This document shows positions 9,030 to 14,126 of a DNA stretch of 64,000 nucleotides, piece after piece. The DNA comes from Paraburkholderia heleia NBRC 101817 (GTDB taxonomy: Bacteria > Pseudomonadota > Gammaproteobacteria > Burkholderiales > Burkholderiaceae). The notes beneath the pieces are model-generated. The model ran no database searches and was not told the DNA's origin. It saw only the letters and a list, made by a program, of their open reading frames with translations. The position numbers were made by a program, and so were the translations under genes. Position 1 is the stretch's first letter. Each line of letters opens with the position of its first letter. Location of the stretch: contig NZ_BBJH01000004.1 of assembly GCF_000739775.1 (NCBI RefSeq), positions 186,001 through 250,000 on the forward strand, in the 5' to 3' direction.

Positions 9030-9659
9030 TTAAAAAAGAGTGCCCGCCGGGGGACGGAGCACAAAACTGTTTGCCGTAGCATTACCGGCGCCGGCTGTCT
9101 GGTTCACCTGCACGAGGCCCGTCGCATTCCTGAATGCCGCATTGTCGATGCGTACCTCACGAATACCCCCTGCCTGGGCCATTTGCCCCTGACCGCCGTT
9201 TTGAGCAGCCGCCGCGGACAGTTCCCCGTCCGAGACCGCCACTACACCAATCGCACCACTGCTGATGAGAGCAGTGTTGCGCTGGACATTGCCCACGCCC
9301 GCCGACTGATTCACCATCATTGCGCCGTTCGTGTTCGCAAAAGCGCCTGCACCTATCGTCGCGCTCGCGCCTTTGAGCCGCGCCGTGACGCTGGCGAGCT
9401 GGTCGTCGCCGTTCACGTTGATCGACACGTTGCCGGTCGTGATCGTCAGCTGGTTGGCCTGCGCGTTGTCGAGACCCGCGGTCTCGTTCACCGTGAGCGC
9501 GCCGGTCGTCGACGTGGCGGCGCCCGGGGCGATGCTTGCCGTCGCGCCGACGCTTGCCTGGGCGTGCGCCGCGCTCGCGAAGGCGAGCGTGGCGGCGCAG
9601 GCGAGCGCACCGGAAAGCACCGTGCGCCACGCGCGTGACGTCTGGATCGAACGGCTCAT
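9030..9659 (-). CDS. Small Fap-type subunit with three VNxxAGxxNxxxN repeats
   Basis: The 209-residue protein has a signal peptide (about 1-33, ending AHA-Q) and three repeats: GALTVNETAGLDNAQANQ (53-70), GAMMVNQSAGVGNVQRNT (112-129) and GLVQVNQTAGAGNATANS (181-198), spaced 59 and 69 residues. Two repeats of this length joined by linkers is how FapB and FapC are built, so it is probably the minor or nucleating subunit (FapB role). It has no Cys after the signal peptide and few charged residues. The start ATG overlaps the stop of the preceding gene in an ATGA, so the two are likely translationally coupled. Assignment as FapB rather than another accessory subunit is inferred from position and size. 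Confidence 0.75.
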   Translation of the reverse strand: MSRSIQTSRAWRTVLSGALACAATLAFASAAHAQASVGATASIAPGAATSTTGALTVNETAGLDNAQANQLTITTGNVSINVNGDDQLASVTARLKGASATIGAGAFANTNGAMMVNQSAGVGNVQRNTALISSGAIGVVAVSDGELSAAAAQNGGQGQMAQAGGIREVRIDNAAFRNATGLVQVNQTAGAGNATANSFVLRPPAGTLF

Positions 9660-10156
9660 TTCATGCCTCCCATGGCGCCCGAGAGCGGGGCGAGCGCGCC
9701 TGTGATCGTCGAGGAAATCGTGCCGCCGAGGCCGGCGCCGACGCCGGCGCTCGCGCCGGCACCGGCCGCCACGTTCGAGCCGGTCGCGCTGCCCGTGAGA
9801 ATGCGCGTGAGCGCCGCTACGCCGGCGGTCTGCGCGCTCAATGCGCCGTTGGCGTTCACGCCGCTCGAGCCGTGCGCGTTGGTGAGATCCGTGTCGGTGA
9901 CGAGCGTCGCCATCGCCGGATCGAAGCTGTTCTTGGGAAAGGTCGTGGCGCGCACGAGCACCGGATCCTGACTCTTCGGCACGTTGTCGAAGGCGCTGCG
10001 CGGCGTGATGTCACGTTCGACGATGACGTCGCCGGGGTTCGTGACCTGCTGGGCGGCCACGCCTGCCGTGACGCCCGCGGCCAGGAGGCCGCACAGGGCG
10101 GCGGCGGCCTGGACCGAACGGCGGCTTGCGCCGCGCGTCGAGTTGCGAACTGCCAT
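9656..10156 (-). CDS. Unrecognised secreted protein of the amyloid operon
   Basis: I do not recognise this 166-residue protein. It has Arg-rich N-terminal residues, a hydrophobic signal segment (about 14-35, ending VAA-Q), a central part with VIVERDITPRSAFDNVPKSQ and DPVLVRATTFPKNSFDPAMA, and a C-terminal third of Gly/Ala/Ser/Thr (about 97-166) with VAAGAGASAGVGAGLGG. It lacks the Asn/Gln repeats of the subunits. GGAGGAGAC precedes the ATG at 10156. The ATGA overlap with the next gene means it is co-translated with the small subunit, so a role as a partner or chaperone of that subunit is plausible but unproven. A start at 10243 is possible but would place 29 Arg-rich residues before the signal segment. 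Confidence 0.75.
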   Translation of the reverse strand: MAVRNSTRGASRRSVQAAAALCGLLAAGVTAGVAAQQVTNPGDVIVERDITPRSAFDNVPKSQDPVLVRATTFPKNSFDPAMATLVTDTDLTNAHGSSGVNANGALSAQTAGVAALTRILTGSATGSNVAAGAGASAGVGAGLGGTISSTITGALAPLSGAMGGMK

Positions 10157-10242
10157 TCTTGTCTCCTCCGGCCGGAGTCGGCGCCTCGGCGCCTCGTCCG
10201 GTCCTTTCGTCCTGGCTTCGCGCGTTCGCAGCGAACAGGACA

Positions 10243-10262
10243 CCGCGCCGCAAGCGGCGCGG
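10243..10262 (-). promoter_or_regulatory. Compact GC hairpin within the amyloid operon leader region
   Basis: CCGCGCCGC and GCGGCGCGG are separated by two bases, giving a very stable stem between the first and second genes of the operon. There is no U-tract. It may separate expression of the first gene from the rest; function unknown. Confidence 0.4.
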
Positions 10263-10276
10263 GTGCTATCTCATCG

Positions 10277-10819
10277 TTACTTTCTTGTGTAGCTCGCGAG
10301 GTTGCCCTGCGCGTTCTGGGTGGCGTCGACGGGGATCGGCAGCGGTGCGGGCGGCGCGATTTCATCCCAGAGCGTCACGTTGTTGCCGCGCATCAGTTGC
10401 GGGGTGGCGGCCACCATCACCATGCCGACGGCGCCGCCGCGCTGGCGGGCAAGCGTCTGGTCGTCGAGCGAGCCGATGCCCGCGAAGACGCCGTCGTCGC
10501 CAAAGGCGACAGGGTCGGCCGGGGCGTGAGCGCGGGCGGCCATGGCGCTGGCCGGATCTGCGGCGCTCGAGGGGGCGTCGCCGGCCGGCGCACTCACTGC
10601 GAGCGTGGCGGGAACGAGTGCCGCAGGTGTTGCAGGAACGACATCCGGGGCGGCGTTCGCGACGCTGGCAACTGCGCCAGTTGCGGCAGGCGCTTCGTCC
10701 ACGGCCTGCGCGCGAGCACCGGGCGAGAGGACGAGGAGGGCGGCGGGAACGAGCATGGCGGCGCATGCACTGCGGTAGCCAATCACACTGCGCCGGACCT
10801 GCTGGATGTTGAGTCGCAT
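10277..10819 (-). CDS. First gene of the amyloid operon; secreted protein with double-glycine-like motif
   Basis: The 180-residue protein is not assigned to a known family. It has a signal peptide (about 1-38, ending ARA-Q), an Ala/Pro/Val-rich low-complexity segment (about 40-105), and the motif LDDQTLARQRGG (118-129), which follows the spacing of double-glycine leaders recognised by C39 peptidases (hydrophobic at -12 and -7, Gly at -2 and -1). The 51 residues after the motif could be a released peptide. By position it corresponds to fapA, but I see no clear sequence basis for calling it FapA. AGGAG lies seven bases before the ATG at 10819, and a sigma-54 promoter lies about 27 bases upstream. 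Confidence 0.75.
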   Translation of the reverse strand: MRLNIQQVRRSVIGYRSACAAMLVPAALLVLSPGARAQAVDEAPAATGAVASVANAAPDVVPATPAALVPATLAVSAPAGDAPSSAADPASAMAARAHAPADPVAFGDDGVFAGIGSLDDQTLARQRGGAVGMVMVAATPQLMRGNNVTLWDEIAPPAPLPIPVDATQNAQGNLASYTRK

Positions 10820-10845
10820 GGCGTATCTCCTGGTGCGAGACATTT

Positions 10846-10861
10846 AGCGAAACGTGTGCCA
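10846..10861 (-). promoter_or_regulatory. Sigma-54 (-24/-12) promoter of the amyloid operon
   Basis: On the minus strand the sequence reads TGGCACACGTTTCGCT. The consensus is TGGCACGNNNNTTGCW. The invariant GG and GC are exactly ten bases apart; mismatches are A for G at position 7 and C for T at position 13. Transcription would begin near 10835, giving a leader of about 16 bases that just contains the AGGAG of the first gene. A sigma-54 activator gene is divergent on the other side. Confidence 0.8.
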
Positions 10862-10936
10862 TCGCCCGCAATCCATTGATACGCTTCGAACCGCACTATT
10901 GCCTGCAAATTTTGAATGGCGGATATTCGCCAAAAT

Positions 10937-10952
10937 GTTTCAGTGCTGAAAC
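10937..10952. promoter_or_regulatory. Candidate activator-binding palindrome (upstream activating site)
   Basis: GTTTCAG and CTGAAAC are perfect inverted arms separated by TG. The site is centred about 85-90 bases upstream of the -24/-12 element, a normal distance for a sigma-54 enhancer. Which of the two VpsR-type activators would bind is unknown. Confidence 0.5.
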
Positions 10953-10964
10953 GTGAGGCCGTTT

Positions 10965-10992
10965 AAACCCGTTTGGAATGCGATACGGGTTT
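10965..10992. promoter_or_regulatory. Second inverted repeat in the amyloid control region
   Basis: AAACCCGT (10965-10972) and ACGGGTTT (10985-10992) are perfect inverted arms separated by 12 bases. It lies 12 bases beyond the first palindrome. It may be part of the same enhancer or bind another regulator. Confidence 0.4.
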
Positions 10993-11083
10993 CAAAGGAG
11001 AACGTTTGCGCGCCAGCTGCTTAACGATTGAGAGAAAGGAAACATCCGTAATTATTTCTGCACTGACAAAATACCGGGAAACT

Positions 11084-11101
11084 GATGGAAACATTTCCAT
11101 C
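11084..11101. promoter_or_regulatory. Third palindrome in the amyloid control region
   Basis: GATGGAAA and TTTCCATC are perfect eight-base inverted arms separated by CA. It lies about 230 bases from the sigma-54 promoter and 265 bases from the activator start, so it could serve either direction. Confidence 0.4.
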
Positions 11102-11365
11102 GGTCCCTTATCCATTCCTGTTGCATAAATTCTATCCAAGTGCCACGAGGCTATAGTAAGCTTCAGAAAAAGCCGTAATACCTAAAAGAAAAAGCCCGCT
11201 ACTGGGCAAGTTGACACACACGCCACAACTCGGGGATTCACTGTCAGCAAAAGCATGCGCGTTCGCTATTTTCACGCACGCGAAAGTCGCTTTTTGCTGC
11301 GTGTCTGTACATTCAGGTGCGTGCCGTCATTTCCAAACGATGGTGTTGGCAAGAGGATCTGAATA

Positions 11366-12751
11366 ATGGAACCTGCAACGCGGCAATTGGTGTACGTGAC
11401 GCGAAAACCGGTCGAAGCGTTGAACGAGCGGTTCCACGAGCGCGGCTGGCAGGTGGAGATCGTCGGCAACGCACGGGACGCGCGGCGCGCCCTCCGTGCA
11501 GGGATGCCTGCGGGCGGGCTGCTCGATCTTTCAAGCGAATTTCACCTGCATGAGATCGGTTCGTTCGAGCCGTGCCTCACGCTGCCCAACGTCGGCTGGG
11601 TCGCGGCAACCACGACGGGGCAGCTGCAGGACGCAACGCTGCGCCGTCTGGTGCGCGATTACTGTTTCGATTACGTAACGGTCCCCTGGAACGGCGATCG
11701 CATCGTCGATTCCGTCGGCCATGCGTATGGCATGGTTTCGCTCGGCGAAGTCGCCTCGAACGACACCACGGGCGGTGCGGAAGGCGAAATGGTCGGCTCC
11801 TGCGAGGCGATGCTGGCGCTGTTCCGCTCGATCCGCAAGGTCGCGCTGACCGATGCACCGGTGTTCATCTCGGGCGAGTCGGGCACGGGCAAGGAACTCA
11901 CGGCTGTGGCGATCCACGAGCGCTCGGCGCGCCGCAACGCGCCGTTCGTGCCGATCAACTGCGGCGCCATTCCGCCGCACCTGCTGCAGTCCGAGCTGTT
12001 CGGCTACGAGCGCGGCGCGTTCACGGGCGCGAGCCAGCGCAAGATCGGCCGGGTCGAATCGGCCAACGGCGGCACGCTCTTTCTCGACGAAATCGGCGAC
12101 CTGCCCATGGAAAGCCAGGCGAGCCTGCTGCGCTTCCTGCAGGAAGGCAAGATCGAGCGCCTGGGCGGCCATCAGTCGATTCCCGTGGACGTGCGCATCA
12201 TCTCGGCCACCCACGTCGACATGCGCGCGGCAATGGTGGAAGGGCGCTTTCGCCAGGACCTGTATCACCGCCTGTGCGTCCTGCAGATCGACGAGCCGCC
12301 GCTGCGCGCGCGCGGCAAGGACATCGAGCTACTCGCGCGGCACATGCTCGAGCGCTTCAAGAAGGACGGCAGCCGGCGCCTGCGCGGCTTTTCGCCCGAC
12401 GCCATCGCGGCCCTGCACAATTACAGCTGGCCCGGCAACGTGCGTGAGCTGATCAACCGCGTGCGGCGCGCCATCGTGATGTCGGAGGGCCGGGCGATCA
12501 CGGCGCGCGATCTCGAACTCGGCGACTACGTCGAGGTGGTGCCGGTCTCGCTCGCCCAGGCGCGCGAAGCCGCCGAGCGCCAGGCTATCGAGCTCGCGCT
12601 GCTGCGCCACCGTGGCCGCCTTGGCGACGCTGCGCAGGAACTCGGCATCTCGCGCGTGACCCTGTACCGGCTCTTGTGCGCGCATGGCATGCGCCATATG
12701 GAAAGCGAGCCGCTCGCGCCGCATCCGGGGGGCCTCGCTTCGGGCGGTTGA
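11366..12751 (+). CDS. VpsR-type sigma-54-dependent activator, divergent from the amyloid operon
   Basis: The 461-residue protein has an N-terminal VpsR-type receiver-like domain (about 1-128) in which the usual phosphoacceptor pattern is not obvious, an AAA+ sigma-54 interaction domain (about 140-380) and a C-terminal Fis-type helix-turn-helix ([15 protein letters not shown]). Walker A GESGTGKE (170-177), GAFTGA (217-222) and the Walker B FLDEIGD are intact. It is a paralogue of the activator at 2527-4065 but lacks its Pro-rich extension. The start has GAGG about nine bases upstream. Its divergence from a -24/-12 promoter makes it the leading candidate for activator of the amyloid operon. 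VpsR and related proteins control biofilm genes and can bind cyclic di-GMP; that is inferred here. Confidence 0.88.
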   Translation: MEPATRQLVYVTRKPVEALNERFHERGWQVEIVGNARDARRALRAGMPAGGLLDLSSEFHLHEIGSFEPCLTLPNVGWVAATTTGQLQDATLRRLVRDYCFDYVTVPWNGDRIVDSVGHAYGMVSLGEVASNDTTGGAEGEMVGSCEAMLALFRSIRKVALTDAPVFISGESGTGKELTAVAIHERSARRNAPFVPINCGAIPPHLLQSELFGYERGAFTGASQRKIGRVESANGGTLFLDEIGDLPMESQASLLRFLQEGKIERLGGHQSIPVDVRIISATHVDMRAAMVEGRFRQDLYHRLCVLQIDEPPLRARGKDIELLARHMLERFKKDGSRRLRGFSPDAIAALHNYSWPGNVRELINRVRRAIVMSEGRAITARDLELGDYVEVVPVSLAQAREAAERQAIELALLRHRGRLGDAAQELGISRVTLYRLLCAHGMRHMESEPLAPHPGGLASGG

Positions 12752-13059
12752 GGCGGGGCGGGGTGGCTGGCGATTGACGTCGATTGAGGCGGCCGGCGTT
12801 CGTGCTGGGCGCATGAACCGCGCGCCTGCGCTTTGCCGGGCCACTGTCGTGGCGTTTCTTCTCGCCGTGCCTTGTTGCGCCACGCGCCTTTTCCTGGGCA
12901 CGTCGTAGCCCGTCCCGTGGGCGTTCTGCCTTTATCCCCGTTGCGTGATGGGCGCGCGCTTTTCAGCGCGGCCGACCCGGGACGCGCGCGGCGGGTAAAA
13001 TCCTCTTTTTCCATCCTGAATCCGAACCGGGCGCGACGCGCCCGACGAGGGAACCGCGC
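12752..13059. other. Intergenic region before thyA
   Basis: These 308 bases carry no gene I can support. TAAAAT at 12997-13002 is a plausible -10 for thyA about 60 bases before its start, with no recognisable -35. Nothing else was seen. Confidence 0.5.
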
Positions 13060-14031
13060 ATGAAACAGTATCTCGAGCTCGTCCGCTCGATTCTCGACAC
13101 CGGCACCTGGCAGGAAAACCGCACCGGCATCCGCACGATCAGCCAGCCGGGCGCCATGCTGCGCTTCGACCTGCAGGAGGGCTTCCCCGCGGTGACGACG
13201 AAGAAGCTGGCGTTCAAATCGGCCGTGGGCGAGCTGATCGGATTCTTGCGCGCCTCGCGCAGCGCCGCCGACTTCCGGGCGCTGGGCTGCAAGGTCTGGG
13301 ACGCCAACGCGAACGAGAACGCCCAGTGGCTCGCCAACCCGTACCGCCAGGGCACGGACGACCTGGGCGACGTGTATGGCGTGCAATGGCGGCGCTGGCC
13401 CGCTTACAAGGTGCTCGACGCCGATGCCGCCGCACAGCTCGCCGACGCGCAATCGCGCGGCTACGCGCGCGTGGCCGGATTTACCGAGGATGGCCGCGCG
13501 AAGGTGCTGCTCTACAAGGCGGTGGATCAGCTGCGCCAGTGCCTCGATACGATCATGAGCAACCCGGGCGACCGGCGAATTTTGTTTCACGGCTGGAATC
13601 CGGCCGTGCTCGAAGAAATCGCGCTGCCGGCTTGCCACCTGCTGTACCAGTTCCTGCCGAACCCCATAACGCGCGAAATCTCGCTGTGTCTTTATATCCG
13701 CAGCAACGATGTGGGCCTCGGCACGCCGTTCAACCTGACCGAAGGCGCGGTGCTGCTGCACCTCGTTGGCCGGCTGACGGGTTATACGCCGCGCTGGTTC
13801 ACGTACTTCATCGGCGACGCGCACATCTACGAGAACCAGCTCGATATGCTCAACGAGCAGTTGCGCCGGGAGCCTTACGCGAGCCCGCGTCTGGCCATCT
13901 CCGGGCGCGTGCCCGAGTATGCGAAGACGGGCGTCTACGAGCCGGAGTGGCTCGAAAAGGTCGAGCCGTCCGACTTTTCGCTCGTCGACTACCGGCATCA
14001 CGAACCGCTCACCGCGCCGATGGCGGTGTGA
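13060..14031 (+). CDS. thyA: Thymidylate synthase
   Basis: The 323-residue enzyme methylates dUMP to dTMP with methylene-tetrahydrofolate and yields dihydrofolate for FolA. It is longer than the 264 residues of the E. coli enzyme, with an insertion of about 40 residues (about 114-155) after [10 protein letters not shown]. The nucleophile Cys192 lies in [10 protein letters not shown], where most ThyA proteins have PCH rather than [17 protein letters not shown] is the conserved dUMP-binding segment, and [11 protein letters not shown] contains the phosphate-binding arginines. The ATG at 13060 fits the conserved N terminus [12 protein letters not shown]. It is separated from folA by the amyloid cassette. 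Confidence 0.96.
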   Translation: MKQYLELVRSILDTGTWQENRTGIRTISQPGAMLRFDLQEGFPAVTTKKLAFKSAVGELIGFLRASRSAADFRALGCKVWDANANENAQWLANPYRQGTDDLGDVYGVQWRRWPAYKVLDADAAAQLADAQSRGYARVAGFTEDGRAKVLLYKAVDQLRQCLDTIMSNPGDRRILFHGWNPAVLEEIALPACHLLYQFLPNPITREISLCLYIRSNDVGLGTPFNLTEGAVLLHLVGRLTGYTPRWFTYFIGDAHIYENQLDMLNEQLRREPYASPRLAISGRVPEYAKTGVYEPEWLEKVEPSDFSLVDYRHHEPLTAPMAV

Positions 14032-14069
14032 GGCGCTTGCATTGACGTTAGCGGCCGGTATGACCGCGC

Positions 14070-14113
14070 AACGAAAAAGCCCGCGAGCGGCGACGTTCGC
14101 GGGCTTTTTCGTT
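14070..14113. terminator. Bidirectional intrinsic terminator between thyA and the DUF6600 gene
   Basis: Perfect 17-base arms (14070-14086 and 14097-14113) containing AAAAAGCCCGCGA and its complement enclose a ten-base loop. Each strand ends with a T-run, so it can end both convergent transcripts. Confidence 0.9.
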
Positions 14114-14126
14114 GACGGCGCGGCGA

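Larger units (their letters stand above)
10820..11365. other. Divergent regulatory region between amyloid operon and its activator
   Basis: This 546-base gap has no convincing gene. The half next to the operon holds a -24/-12 promoter and three palindromes (listed separately). The region is visibly more AT-rich than its neighbours from about 10905 to 11300. A TTGACA at 11212-11217 faces the activator gene but has no good -10 at the right distance. A short GCCC/GGGC hairpin with a T-run on the minus strand lies near 11190-11210. Confidence 0.7.

Noticed and set aside
11212..11217. TTGACA as a sigma-70 -35 for the activator gene at 11366
   Set aside because: No recognisable -10 at 16-18 bases, so I did not list it as a promoter.
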